Shown here: positions 1 to 8,992 of the stretch, one piece after another
Numbering within the stretch: the first letter of the stretch is position 1
Layout of the letters: every line of letters starts with the position of its first letter
Assembly: GCA_023429275.1 (NCBI GenBank)
Contig: JAEYWB010000897.1
Location: 1 to 11,724 of the forward strand
From: Planctomycetota bacterium
GTDB taxonomy: Bacteria > Planctomycetota > Planctomycetia > Planctomycetales > Planctomycetaceae
Reading direction: 5' to 3'
DNA length: 11,724 bases
Position numbers and translations under genes: made by a program
The notes under the pieces: model-generated
Told to the model about the DNA's origin: nothing
Databases searched by the model: none
What the model saw: only the letters and a program-made list of their open reading frames with translations

Positions 1-35
1 CCCCCCCCCCCCCCCCCCCCCGCCCCGCGCCCCGC
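1..35. repeat. Poly-C / C+G-only tract at the left edge, probable assembly artefact
   Basis: The first 21 bases are all C, and positions 22-35 contain only C and G. Read on the minus strand this is the end of the sigma-factor reading frame and would encode a run of glycines. Poly-G at the end of a read or contig is a known artefact of two-colour sequencing chemistry, so this may not be genomic. The alternative is a true homopolymer at which assembly stopped. Confidence 0.6.
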
Positions 36-837
36 AGTCTGTCCGGACCAGTGAGTCGTCCCGCTCGCTTCGCCGGGAGCGACGCCGCAAGACAACGTCC
101 TTCAGAACGAATGCCTTCTTACGGCCGTGATGCTCATCCGCGGCGCTCGCCGGGCTGTCCTCCCGCCGGCCGCCTCGGGCGTCACTCACGAACTCCGCTG
201 GCCGATGACTCACCCTGAGGACGCCGATTGCACAGGATGGCTCGCTCCCGTCTCGCCGAGTTCCACCTGGAACCTCAACCAGCATCTGCCCGATGGAAGT
301 GATGTCGCCGGATCGACACACGTTGACAAACCGTTCGGCCACGTCATCGGCGTTTTCCAGTGTCCGTGCGAATCGCGGCTCACTGTTGAGAAGCCGCGAC
401 CTGGCCCGGCAAAGGATCTGTCGTGTATGGGCACTCGACTTACCCAGGACTTCCGCGATCTCGACGAATTCGAAGTCGAAAGCCGTCCGCAGGAGAAACA
501 CGGCGAGCTCGACCGGCGTCAGACGCTCGAGCATGTACAGGAATGCCCTGCTGAGCGACTCCTCGACCGCTTCCACCCCTGACGTCCTGAGCGTCGTTGT
601 GGAGCAGGGAACAGAGAGACGAGCATGATTTCTCCGGATCCTTCTGGCACGCAGCCGGTCAAAGCAGCGATGCGACGTCGCTTTGACGAGGAATCCCTCC
701 AGTGACGTCACCTGGTCCGTCGCCAGCAGACGGACGAACGCCTCCTGAACGGCATCCTCCGCGTCCATCACGCTCCCGAGAATGCGATATGCAACGGACA
801 TCATCCGCGGCCACAGCTCGCCCAGCGCATGGTTCAT
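1..837 (-). CDS. ECF41/SigJ-like RNA polymerase sigma factor, 3' end missing
   Basis: This is a partial gene whose frame stays open for 279 codons, from ATG 837 to the window edge. Region sigma-2 (residues about 5-70) contains SVAYRILGSVMDAEDAVQEA and CFDRLRARR, typical of ECF factors. Region sigma-4 (about 98-152) contains LERLTPVELAVFLLR, EIAEVLGKSSAHTRQ and CRARSRLL, close to the ECF41/SigJ pattern. Residues about 165-187 (AERFVNVCRSGDITSIGQML) resemble the start of the SnoaL-like C-terminal domain that modulates ECF41 activity. Beyond about residue 190 the resemblance fades, the DGGG-type motif is not visible, and the linker lacks the usual WLPEP-like segment. The sequence ends in the poly-C artefact, so the last ~10-80 residues are doubtful. 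The ATG is supported by a GGAGGAGGG Shine-Dalgarno 5 nt upstream. The gene is divergent from the next sigma/kinase operon. I see no partner carboxymuconolactone-decarboxylase or oxidoreductase gene of the kind often adjacent to ECF41; it could lie outside the window. Confidence 0.85.
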   Translation of the reverse strand, partial: MNHALGELWPRMMSVAYRILGSVMDAEDAVQEAFVRLLATDQVTSLEGFLVKATSHRCFDRLRARRIRRNHARLSVPCSTTTLRTSGVEAVEESLSRAFLYMLERLTPVELAVFLLRTAFDFEFVEIAEVLGKSSAHTRQILCRARSRLLNSEPRFARTLENADDVAERFVNVCRSGDITSIGQMLVEVPGGTRRDGSEPSCAIGVLRVSHRPAEFVSDARGGRREDSPASAADEHHGRKKAFVLKDVVLRRRSRRSERDDSLVRTDCGARGGGGGGGG

Positions 838-842
838 GATGA

Positions 843-851
843 CCCTCCTCC
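843..851 (-). promoter_or_regulatory. Shine-Dalgarno of the ECF41-like gene
   Basis: On the minus strand this reads GGAGGAGGG and lies 5 nt before ATG 837. It is the clearest ribosome binding site in the window and fixes the start of the sigma gene. Confidence 0.75.
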
Positions 852-1039
852 GGTCAGCAACGTGAAGAGGAACACGCGGCGGCTGACGCTGCGGCCGAAC
901 TCACCAATCGGCGACGGTTTGCCCGTCACCTTTCCTCTGCAAGGTCGTCGATGAGTTCCTCACCTGAACTGAGCGTGGCCGGTGGACAGGCCGCGGAATA
1001 AGATCTCCGGCGCTCCCGAGCTCCAACGAATCAACCACC

Positions 1040-1678
1040 GTGGCGACAGAACACACAACCGCCATTGTTCAGCGATATCTGGATGAACTCGGAGGAGATG
1101 CTCCGGCCGAGCCGGTCGTTCGAGCGCTCCTGGAGAGAGCGACGGGCCGGCTGAATCAGCTGTGTACCCGCCTATTGTACCAGAGTTACCCGCGTCTGAT
1201 GCGGCCGCCGCTGAACCTTCAGCCGGACGAACTCCTCGGAGGTGTGGTGGAGCGGCTCCTCAAGGCCCTTCGGGCGATTCGCCCCCAAGGGGTGCGGCAG
1301 TTCTTCGCTCTCGCCAATCAGCACATCCGCTGGGAGCTGAATGACCTGGCCCGGCGCTTAGACGAAGAGCCGCGCGTCGCGGAGCTGCCGGACGGGGCGT
1401 TGCCGAACCCCGAAAGCAGCGACTCGGTGCTGAGCCCGACGGGGCGGCGGATGCTGGAGGCGATCGAAGCCCTTCCGGCGGAGGAACAGGAGGTCTTTGG
1501 ATTGGTGCGTATTCAGGGACTCAGCCAGGCGGAGTCTGCCACGATTCTCGGCATTTCCACCAAGACGGTCCAGCGGCGCCTCAACCGCAGCCTGCTGCTC
1601 CTCGCCGAGCAGCTGGGCGATTTGCAGCCCGCTCCTCGCAGTCCGCCGGCCCACGCGCCCGCCGGCGGGGGAGCATGA
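1040..1678 (+). CDS. ECF sigma factor of the kinase-linked planctomycete type
   Basis: The 212-residue protein starts at GTG 1040. No other start codon lies in frame after the TGA at 965, so this start is forced, although its Shine-Dalgarno is poor. Region sigma-2 is about residues 30-107 (LLGGVVERLLKALRAI, then NQHIRWELNDLARRL). Region sigma-4 is about 132-192, with a helix-turn-helix at 161-183 (LSQAESATILGISTKTVQRR) that would contact the -35 element. The C-terminal tail from about 195 is Pro/Ala-rich and looks disordered. There is no SnoaL domain or other extension. The stop overlaps the kinase start (ATGA), so the two proteins are probably made together. Comparative genomics describes planctomycete ECF groups encoded beside Ser/Thr kinases, and this fits them. 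That the kinase controls this factor is inference. It is clearly not a paralogue of the divergent ECF41-like factor: the sigma-2 and sigma-4 motifs differ throughout. Confidence 0.9.
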   Translation: MATEHTTAIVQRYLDELGGDAPAEPVVRALLERATGRLNQLCTRLLYQSYPRLMRPPLNLQPDELLGGVVERLLKALRAIRPQGVRQFFALANQHIRWELNDLARRLDEEPRVAELPDGALPNPESSDSVLSPTGRRMLEAIEALPAEEQEVFGLVRIQGLSQAESATILGISTKTVQRRLNRSLLLLAEQLGDLQPAPRSPPAHAPAGGGA

Positions 1679-4419
1679 CGATGGCGACCGACCCGCGACT
1701 CCATCAGCTGCTCGAAGACGTCCTCGACAGCGGGGCCTCTCCCGAAGTCGTGACCAGCGACTGCCCCGAGCTGTTGCCACAACTTCTGGAGGAGCTGCGG
1801 CGTATCCGGGCGGTCGAAGCCCAGGTCGTGGCGATGTTTCCTGAACTTCCGCTTTCCGACCCGGTCATTTCCAACCCCGTGGTCGCGCGGGCGGATCTTC
1901 CGCAGATTCCGGGCTACGAGGTCGAAACGATCCTCGGGCGAGGGGGAATGGGTGTTGTCTACAAGGGCCGCCACTTGAAGCTCAATCGCCCTGTCGCGAT
2001 CAAGATGCTGCTCGCGGGAACGTACGCCACGCCGGTGGAGCGTGAGCGGTTCCAGCGGGAAGCCGAAGCGGCCGCTCGACTGCAGCATCCCAACATCGTG
2101 CCGGTCTACGACGTCGGCGATCACGCCGGACGGCTCTTCTTCACGATGGAACTTGTCGAGGGGGGAACCCTGGCGGACCAGCTCGCGGGAGTTCCGCAGC
2201 CGCCGCATGAGGCGGCCGAACTGCTCGCGACTCTCGCGGACGCCGTTCAGTCGGCGCATGAACGGCAGATCGTCCATCGTGACCTGAAGCCGTCCAACAT
2301 CCTGCTGATGTCGCGAGGAACCCCCAAAATCGCTGACTTTGGCCTGGCACGGCTCATGGGAGGGACCGGCCCGCTCACACTCAGCGGCGCGCCGATGGGA
2401 ACTCCCAGCTACATGTCCCCGGAGCAGGCCCGGGGAGAGTCATCGACCCTCGGGCCGGCGGTCGATATCTATGCGCTGGGGGCGATTCTGTACGAACTGC
2501 TGACGGGACGGCCCCCCTTTCGGGGAGAGTCCACCTCGGCAACGCTTCAGCAGGTGATCTCGCAGCAGCCTGTTCCGCCCACGCAGCTCAACGCGGGCGT
2601 TCCACGCGATCTGGAAACGATCTGCCTGAAATGTCTCCAGAAGGAGCCTCGCGCCCGCTACGCGAGCGCCGCGGCTCTCAGGAATGACGTCCGGCAGTTT
2701 CTCCAGAGCGAGCCGATCTCGGCCCGTCCGATCAGCGGTCTGGTGCGAATCGTTCGCCGGGCTCGCGGCAACCCGGTCACGACCGCGCTTCTCCTGGTGA
2801 CCGCGGGATTCGCAGCCGCCGGGGCGGCGTTCGGAGTGCGACAACTCGTCCTCGCCGCCGAACACCGGCTCGAGAGGACGCAGTGGGAGGAGCGACTCCA
2901 GTTCGTGCTCCTGCTCGAGCAGGAAGGGCGATTCCGCGAGGCCCGCGAGATCCTCGGCCGCATTCCGAAGGGTGGCTTCAGTGACCTCCGCCAGGAGATC
3001 GAGGCGGCCACCTCGGACCTGGAGGTTGCGGAGAAGCTGCAGAACGTCCGCATGACGCGAGCCCGTTTCCTGGAGAACGCCGGCTTCAATAACGAGGAAT
3101 CAAGCCACCGGTACCAGACGATCTTTCGGGAAGCTCGCCTGGGGACGTTTCAGGACGATCCCACTCTCGTCGCCGGCCGGGTCAAAGCCTCCAGGGTGAG
3201 CCCCGTGCTGATTGCCGCACTCGATGACTGGGCGGTCTGCTCGCTGGACGAGCTGCGGGGATGGATCCTCAGCGTCGCCAGGAAAGCGGACCCCGATCCG
3301 TGGCGCGATCGTCTCCGTGATCCGGACCAATGGACCGACCTGGCCGCGATCGAAAAGCTGGCGACGGACGCAGACGTCAGCAGGCATCCGGTGACGGCGC
3401 TGGTCGCCCTGGCGGAGCGGTGGCGGCGTTTAGGAGGAGACTCGTCCGGGTTTCTCCATCGCGTGTACCGGGTCCATCCCGACGACTTCTGGCTGAACTT
3501 CGAGCTCGGCGTTCTCACCGGAGCGAAGGACTTCGCGGGAGGAGCCGCCTACGGCCGGGCGACTGTGGCTCTCCGTCCCGAGGCCTCCGGCGCCCACTAC
3601 AACCTTGGCCTCTGTCTCTGGGGAGCGAAGAAGTTCGACGAAGCGATCGAGCACTTTGAGCGGACCCTGGAGCTCGAGCCCGACCACACCTGGGCGCACC
3701 TTCGGCTCGGCCAGCTGTTCATTGCGAAGGACCGCCTGGACGAAGCGCTCTCGCACTTTCAGCGGGCGGCCGAACTCGAGCCCGATCTCGTGGAAACCCG
3801 GACCCGCATCCGCGAGGTCCTTCTACGCCAGGGGCGCGCTGATGAGGCGATCGAGAGCTGGGCCAGGGTGCTCGACTCCGAAGTCCCCACGACAGGGGAG
3901 TGCAACGGGTACGCCGAACTCTGCCTGATCCTCGGGCGCGAGGCCGACTACCATCGCGTTTGCAAAAAGCTGCTCACGCGATTCCGCGCCACCACCGATC
4001 CTCGCGAATGCGAGTGGCTCGGCCGGGCCTGCCTTCTGGCTCCTCCGAAGGCCGAGACTCTTCAGAAAAGCCTTGTGCTCATCGATCGAGCCCTGTCGAC
4101 GGACAAGTCGACCTACCCGAACTGGCTCTACCCCTACTTTCTCTTCGCCAAGGGGCTCGCCGAGTACCGCTCGGGGCGCTACGAGGAAGCACTCGCGATC
4201 TGTGAGGGACCGGCGGCGGGTATCCTCGGTCCGGCACCGAAATTTGTTGCCGCGCTCGCCCACCATCGGCTCGGGCATCACGAAGCGGCCCGCCAGGCCC
4301 TGGCAAAGGGGAATGAAGGTCTCGACTGGCAGGGGGATCCCGTCCGCAGGCGCGACGACTGGATGTACTTCATTCTCCGCCGGGAAGCGATGACTGAGAT
4401 CAATCCGGTTGAGAAGTAG
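1675..4419 (+). CDS. Transmembrane Hanks-type Ser/Thr protein kinase with C-terminal TPRs
   Basis: The protein has 914 residues. The segment at about 8-58 (LHQLLEDVLDSG, then CPELLPQLLEELRRIRAVEA) is of a kind common before planctomycete kinase domains. The kinase domain is about 81-344: glycine loop GRGGMG 88-93, VAIK lysine 110, probable helix-C Glu129, catalytic HRDLKPSN 201-208 (Asp203), DFG 221-223, and APE-like SPE 248-250. All catalytic residues are present, it is an RD kinase, and it should be active. A hydrophobic segment at about 366-388 is a probable single membrane span, preceded by basic residues (RIVRRARGN), which places the kinase in the cytoplasm and the C-terminal part outside. 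Residues 390-460 are charged and helical. TPR-like helices lie at about 604-737 (for example HYNLGLCLWGAKKFDEAIEH, then WAHLRLGQLFIAKDRLDEAL) and again at about 815-880. There are no PASTA or WD40 repeats. ATG 1675 overlaps the sigma stop, with the GGCGGGGGAG stretch just upstream as a possible ribosome site. The TPR ligand and phosphorylation targets are unknown. Confidence 0.95.
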   Translation: MTMATDPRLHQLLEDVLDSGASPEVVTSDCPELLPQLLEELRRIRAVEAQVVAMFPELPLSDPVISNPVVARADLPQIPGYEVETILGRGGMGVVYKGRHLKLNRPVAIKMLLAGTYATPVERERFQREAEAAARLQHPNIVPVYDVGDHAGRLFFTMELVEGGTLADQLAGVPQPPHEAAELLATLADAVQSAHERQIVHRDLKPSNILLMSRGTPKIADFGLARLMGGTGPLTLSGAPMGTPSYMSPEQARGESSTLGPAVDIYALGAILYELLTGRPPFRGESTSATLQQVISQQPVPPTQLNAGVPRDLETICLKCLQKEPRARYASAAALRNDVRQFLQSEPISARPISGLVRIVRRARGNPVTTALLLVTAGFAAAGAAFGVRQLVLAAEHRLERTQWEERLQFVLLLEQEGRFREAREILGRIPKGGFSDLRQEIEAATSDLEVAEKLQNVRMTRARFLENAGFNNEESSHRYQTIFREARLGTFQDDPTLVAGRVKASRVSPVLIAALDDWAVCSLDELRGWILSVARKADPDPWRDRLRDPDQWTDLAAIEKLATDADVSRHPVTALVALAERWRRLGGDSSGFLHRVYRVHPDDFWLNFELGVLTGAKDFAGGAAYGRATVALRPEASGAHYNLGLCLWGAKKFDEAIEHFERTLELEPDHTWAHLRLGQLFIAKDRLDEALSHFQRAAELEPDLVETRTRIREVLLRQGRADEAIESWARVLDSEVPTTGECNGYAELCLILGREADYHRVCKKLLTRFRATTDPRECEWLGRACLLAPPKAETLQKSLVLIDRALSTDKSTYPNWLYPYFLFAKGLAEYRSGRYEEALAICEGPAAGILGPAPKFVAALAHHRLGHHEAARQALAKGNEGLDWQGDPVRRRDDWMYFILRREAMTEINPVEK

Positions 4420-4488
4420 ATGCCCTTTGCGACCGTGAGACCGACGATCCACAGCCCCGGTACGTCACGCGACTGACGAAAGCGAAAA

Positions 4489-4513
4489 AGCCCCGCCAGA
4501 ACGTGGCGGGGCT
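4489..4513 (-). terminator. Intrinsic terminator of the amtB/P-II genes, between convergent genes
   Basis: A perfect 10-bp stem (AGCCCCGCCA / TGGCGGGGCT) has a 5-nt loop. On the minus strand it is followed by TTTTT, so it terminates transcripts coming from the P-II gene that stops at 4583. On the plus strand no T-run follows, so it would be only a weak stop for the kinase transcript (stop 4419). I see no better terminator for the kinase. Confidence 0.85.
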
Positions 4514-4582
4514 CAGCGCGCAATGGTAGCCCAGCTTTCCGCCAGACAATGACGAAACTCTTCAGGCCGCCGCGATTTGAGG

Positions 4583-4972
<390 letters not shown>

Positions 4973-5059
4973 TCAAGGCGGCGTGCCGTCGCGAAGTCCT
5001 GAGTCTCGCGGCTCGCCCCCTTGATGTTCGGTCATCAGCCCCCACACGGGTGAAAGTGA

Positions 5060-5700
<641 letters not shown>

Positions 5701-7224
5701 TCAGAAGAAGATGTAGCCCTCTTCCCCGTGCTGGGTGACGTCGAGCCCCTGGACTTCCTCCTCCGGCGTGACGCGAAGGCCGATCGTCAGGTCGATCCCC
5801 TTCAGCAGGACTGCCGTTCCGACGAGCGCCCAGCCCGCCGACGCGGCGATGCTCACGGCCTGGGCCACAAGCTGACCGCCGTTTCCCTCCAGCAGCCCTC
5901 TCCCCGCCAGCGGGCCAAGATGGACGTCGGGAAGGATGGCGCGGGTGGCGAACACGCCGGTCAGCATCGCTCCGAGCATCCCACCGACACCGTGCACTCC
6001 GAACGCGTCGAGAGTGTCGTCGTACCTGAAGCGGGACTTGAGGCCAGTACAAGCCCAGAAGCATGCGGCTCCGCCCAGGAAGCCGATGATCATGCCGGAC
6101 ATCGGCGTGACCGATCCGCTCGCGGGGGTGACGCAGACCAGGCCCGCGACCGCCCCCGAACAGGCTCCCAGGACGCTCGGCCGTTTGCGGAGAATCCACT
6201 CGAGCCCTGCCCAGGCGATCGTCCCCGCGGCGGCGGCGAAATGCGTTGCCACCAGGGCGCTTACGGCGGCGGTGTTGCTGCCGAGAGCACTTCCTCCGTT
6301 GAACCCGAACCATCCAACCCAGAGCATCGCGGCTCCGGCGGTCGTGTATGTCAGATTGTGCGGCGGCATCGGTTCCTGTCCGTAACCAAGCCGTCGTCCG
6401 AGCAGGAACGCGCAGGCGAGCGCGGAGACTCCCGACGTCACGTGAACGACCGTCCCCCCCGCGAAATCAATCGCGCGGAACGCCGCCGCCTTGTTCGCTT
6501 CGCAAAGCCAGCCGTTGTCTGACCACACCCAGTGGGCGACCGGGCAGTAGATGAAGGTTCCCCACAGGATCGAAAAGAGGCAGACCGCGCTGAACTTCAT
6601 CCGCTCGGCAAACGCCCCGCAGATGAGAGCGGGCGTGATAATGAAGAACATCCCCTGGAACGCCATGCCCAGCAGTTCGGGAATCTTCGTCGTCCCCCAC
6701 GCGGGAAAGAACGGCGCGGCGGCGGTCGGAACGATTCCGGAGAGTGCCACCTTCTTGAAGTCGCCGAAATAGGGGCTCGCGCCGCTGAACGCGAAGCTGT
6801 AACCCCAGATCGCCCAGACGCAGGTCATGAGCCCCATCAGGAAGATGCACTGCATCAGGATGCTGAGGACGTTCTTCTTGCGGACGAGCCCGCCGTAGAA
6901 AAGGATCAGACCTGGTGCGGTCATGAACAGAACGAGTGCCGTCGAGACAAGCATCCAGGCGATGTCGCCGCTGTCGGTCGCGGGGGGAATGGCGGCGGGA
7001 GTCGCCAGAGCGGCAGCCGCTTCCTGGGCCGATACGGGGGTTCCCGCCGCAAAGAGCCAGGTCAAGGCCGCACATCCCGTCCGGAAGACGGACGGCAGGG
7101 AGTCGCCCGTGCGTCCGTTGCTTTCAGACGGCAGTTCCGGCCCGTTTCCTGTTTCGATTCTGCCTTGTGTCGCCCCGCCGAGGGCCCCGTTGGCCCGGAA
7201 AAGTCTGGACATCCTGGTGGTCAT
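5701..7224 (-). CDS. amtB: Ammonium transporter of the Amt/AmtB family
   Basis: The protein has 507 residues from ATG 7224 (503 from ATG 7212). It is an inner-membrane trimeric channel that conducts ammonium/ammonia, normally with 11 spans. The diagnostic residues are present (E. coli numbers in brackets): the Phe gate in AFQGMFF (Phe193 [F107]) and WFGFN (Phe308 [F215]), Trp234 [W148] in HWVW, Asp253 [D160] in IDFAGG, and the twin histidines His261 [H168] and His411 [H318] in GVHGVGG. The C-terminal tail [20 protein letters not shown] matches the cytoplasmic tail that docks GlnK. The N-terminus is unusual. About 48 polar residues precede a hydrophobic stretch (51-60) ending in an Ala-X-Ala-like cleavage site near residue 66, so the pre-sequence is long if either ATG is right. 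Neither start has well-spaced ribosome binding: GGAG abuts ATG 7224 and lies 12 nt before ATG 7212. Two P-II genes follow on the same strand. Confidence 0.96.
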   Translation of the reverse strand: MTTRMSRLFRANGALGGATQGRIETGNGPELPSESNGRTGDSLPSVFRTGCAALTWLFAAGTPVSAQEAAAALATPAAIPPATDSGDIAWMLVSTALVLFMTAPGLILFYGGLVRKKNVLSILMQCIFLMGLMTCVWAIWGYSFAFSGASPYFGDFKKVALSGIVPTAAAPFFPAWGTTKIPELLGMAFQGMFFIITPALICGAFAERMKFSAVCLFSILWGTFIYCPVAHWVWSDNGWLCEANKAAAFRAIDFAGGTVVHVTSGVSALACAFLLGRRLGYGQEPMPPHNLTYTTAGAAMLWVGWFGFNGGSALGSNTAAVSALVATHFAAAAGTIAWAGLEWILRKRPSVLGACSGAVAGLVCVTPASGSVTPMSGMIIGFLGGAACFWACTGLKSRFRYDDTLDAFGVHGVGGMLGAMLTGVFATRAILPDVHLGPLAGRGLLEGNGGQLVAQAVSIAASAGWALVGTAVLLKGIDLTIGLRVTPEEEVQGLDVTQHGEEGYIFF

Positions 7225-7460
7225 CTCCGAAGCCGGCCGGCGGTATCGGACTCAGGGCCAAGGTGGGGAGCCTGAGGGCTTCCCATCCCGTTCCTTGCGA
7301 GAATACCGCCGGAAAATCTCACAACTGCTGGCGAGCACAGGGTCCTCGGCATTGGAATCGACTATTGCGCGATTTTCTACGGAACCTTGGCCCGCCCCGG
7401 CGGTTTTACTGGTCAGTCGGTTTCTCCCGAACCTCTCAAGACACCAAGGTTGCACTGATC

Positions 7461-8813
7461 ATGAAGCGCTCGACTCCGCGCGGAGTGCCATTCTTCGCCG
7501 CCGCCTCGCTCTCACTGGCTCTCTCGGCGGGACTGGCTATCGCCGATGACGCCGCCGACCTCTTCTCCAGCCTCGACAAGAACGCCGACGGAAAGCTGGA
7601 GAAGTCCGAAGTCCCGGAAGAGCAGCTCCGTCATTTCGAGCGGATGCTGCGATCCGGGGACAAGAACAAGGACGGCATCCTCACCAAGGAGGAATTCTCA
7701 TCGGCCGCGACCGCTCCGGAAACCCCGGTGACGCCTCCTCCGGGCGAGGGGCGCCCAGGGGGGGGAGGCCCTGGTGGGCCGGGTCGCCCGAATTCCGAGG
7801 AGATGTTCCGTCGTTTCGACAGGAACGGCAACGGGCGCCTCTCGCCGGAAGAAGTCCGATCGTCCGAGGCCCCCGAGCCCATCAAGGGCTTCCTGGGCCG
7901 CCTGTTCGAAGAGCTCAAGAAGGACGAGCTGACGCCTGACGACATCCGGCAAGCTCGCGAACGGATGGGGCGCGAAGGGGGGCAGGGGGGACCGGCCAGC
8001 GGTCGGATGATGCTCGACAGGCTCCGCCAGCTCGACAAGAACAAGGATGGCAAGGTGAGCCGCGAGGAACTCCAGGATGTTCCGGCCGAAGGACGCGAGC
8101 GGCTGACCCAGATGATGGAACGGACGGGGCGCAACGAGATCGACATCGCCCGAATGGAAGAAATGATGGCCCAGGGAGGCCCCGGTGGGCGGCCGGTTGG
8201 AAACGGCCCCCGTCCAGTCATGCGGGAAGGGGGGCGACCGGCGGCCGAAGGGGAACGCCCTCGTGATGGCGAACGTCGCCCTGAAGGAGGCCCACGGGAT
8301 GGCGAGCGTCGTCCTGAAGGAGGCCCACGAGAAGGGGGGCCGCGCGGTGAAGGTCGCCCTTTCCGGCCGCAGCTGATCCGGGCGCTGGATGAGAACAACG
8401 ACGGGCGGATCAGCCGGGAAGAACTGCAGAACGCGGCCGCTCAGTTCGATCGCCTCGATCGGAATCAGGATGGCCACATCGACATGGCCGAGGCGTTCGG
8501 TCCCCCTGAGGGAGCCGGTCGAGGAATGGGCCCGCAGGAGGGGGGGCGCCGACCGGAAGGAGATCGCCCACGCGGCCAGGGAGACCGCCCGCGTCCTGAG
8601 GGAGAGCGCCGTCCCGAGGGGGATCGCCCCCGGCCCGACGGTGAGCGGCCGCGTGGCGAAGGAGATCGTCCGCGTCCTGAGGGAGACCGCGCCCGTCCGG
8701 AGGGGGATCGTCCCCGTGGCGAAGGAGACCGCCCCCGCCCTGAGGGTGAGCGGCCCCGCGGCGAGGGGGACCGTCCCCGTCCTGAGGGAGAGCGGGCTCC
8801 GCGGGGCGAGTGA
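7461..8813 (+). CDS. Secreted EF-hand protein with an Arg/Pro/Gly/Glu repeat tail
   Basis: The 450-residue protein starts at ATG 7461, the start of a signal peptide (residues 1-28: basic MKRSTPRG, hydrophobic [18 protein letters not shown], cleavage near ADD). The frame is open further upstream, but that part lies antisense to amtB and has no signal peptide, so it is rejected. Six canonical 12-residue EF-hand loops are visible: 39-50 [12 protein letters not shown], 67-78 [12 protein letters not shown], 120-131 [12 protein letters not shown], 192-203 [12 protein letters not shown], 310-321 [12 protein letters not shown] and 333-344 [12 protein letters not shown]. All keep Asp/Asn at 1, 3 and 5, Gly at 6 and Glu at 12, so calcium binding is likely. 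Loops 1-2 and 5-6 form close pairs; 3 and 4 may pair with degenerate hands at about 150-165 and 220-235. Gly/Pro-rich linkers lie at 90-112 and 236-300, and from 362 a heptad repeat runs to the end. There are no enzyme motifs. Such proteins are frequent in planctomycetes and their role is unknown. AAGG 11 nt upstream is a weak ribosome site. Confidence 0.9.
   Translation: MKRSTPRGVPFFAAASLSLALSAGLAIADDAADLFSSLDKNADGKLEKSEVPEEQLRHFERMLRSGDKNKDGILTKEEFSSAATAPETPVTPPPGEGRPGGGGPGGPGRPNSEEMFRRFDRNGNGRLSPEEVRSSEAPEPIKGFLGRLFEELKKDELTPDDIRQARERMGREGGQGGPASGRMMLDRLRQLDKNKDGKVSREELQDVPAEGRERLTQMMERTGRNEIDIARMEEMMAQGGPGGRPVGNGPRPVMREGGRPAAEGERPRDGERRPEGGPRDGERRPEGGPREGGPRGEGRPFRPQLIRALDENNDGRISREELQNAAAQFDRLDRNQDGHIDMAEAFGPPEGAGRGMGPQEGGRRPEGDRPRGQGDRPRPEGERRPEGDRPRPDGERPRGEGDRPRPEGDRARPEGDRPRGEGDRPRPEGERPRGEGDRPRPEGERAPRGE
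8274..8339 (+). repeat. In-frame 33-bp tandem duplication in the EF-hand gene
   Basis: There are two adjacent 33-bp units, 8274-8306 and 8307-8339, each encoding RRPEGGPR followed by three residues (DGE or EGG). The first 23 bases of the units differ at one position only, so this copy is younger than the diverged 3' repeats. It lies in the linker between EF-hands 4 and 5. Confidence 0.8.
8544..8810 (+). repeat. 21-bp (seven-residue) tandem repeat encoding a polyampholyte tail
   Basis: Residues 362-450 are about 13 copies of a seven-residue unit, R-P-R-[P/G]-[E/D]-G-[D/E], with two six-residue units (383-388 and the last). A 14-residue super-unit [14 protein letters not shown] recurs at 369-382, 396-409, 417-430 and 431-444. 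Third codon positions vary between copies while the peptide is kept (Pro-Glu-Gly is written with several codon sets), which suggests selection on the protein. The tail has balanced Arg and Asp/Glu and no hydrophobic residues, so it should be disordered. Confidence 0.9.
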
Positions 8814-8846
8814 TCGCGACGCGGTCGGATGAAGAATCGATCGAAT

Positions 8847-8879
8847 GAGACCCCGCAGCGGTGGCCCCTGCGGGGTCTC
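8847..8879 (+). terminator. Terminator of the EF-hand gene
   Basis: A perfect 12-bp stem GAGACCCCGCAG / CTGCGGGGTCTC has a 9-nt loop and starts 33 bp after the stop codon. The tract that follows (GTCGTTTGTCC) is only moderately T-rich, so the strong stem must do most of the work. Confidence 0.75.
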
Positions 8880-8992
8880 GTCGTTTGTCCCGCGAGCCGC
8901 TGTGCGCGGAGTCCTGCCCAATTTGACGCAAGAGCAACTTCCGGATCGGGGCGGCCTGCTCCCGGCGATCGGCAGGTTCTGCGGATTTGGCC

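Noticed and set aside
127..628. Plus-strand frames opposite the left-edge sigma factor
   Set aside because: They are antisense shadows. The minus-strand frame has sigma-2 and sigma-4 motifs and a strong Shine-Dalgarno.
7297..7310. Possible sigma-54 -24/-12 element (GG-N10-GC on the minus strand) upstream of amtB
   Set aside because: Only the invariant GG/GC plus a few bases fit. Such a pattern is expected several times by chance in a GC-rich spacer, and no NtrC-like sites are visible.
6936..7460. 525-bp upstream extension of the EF-hand reading frame
   Set aside because: It lies antisense to amtB, has no family resemblance, and would bury the clear signal peptide that starts at ATG 7461.
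8274..8339. CRISPR-like or mobile-element repeat
   Set aside because: The repeats are in frame within a coding gene, with no spacers, terminal inverted repeats or transposase.
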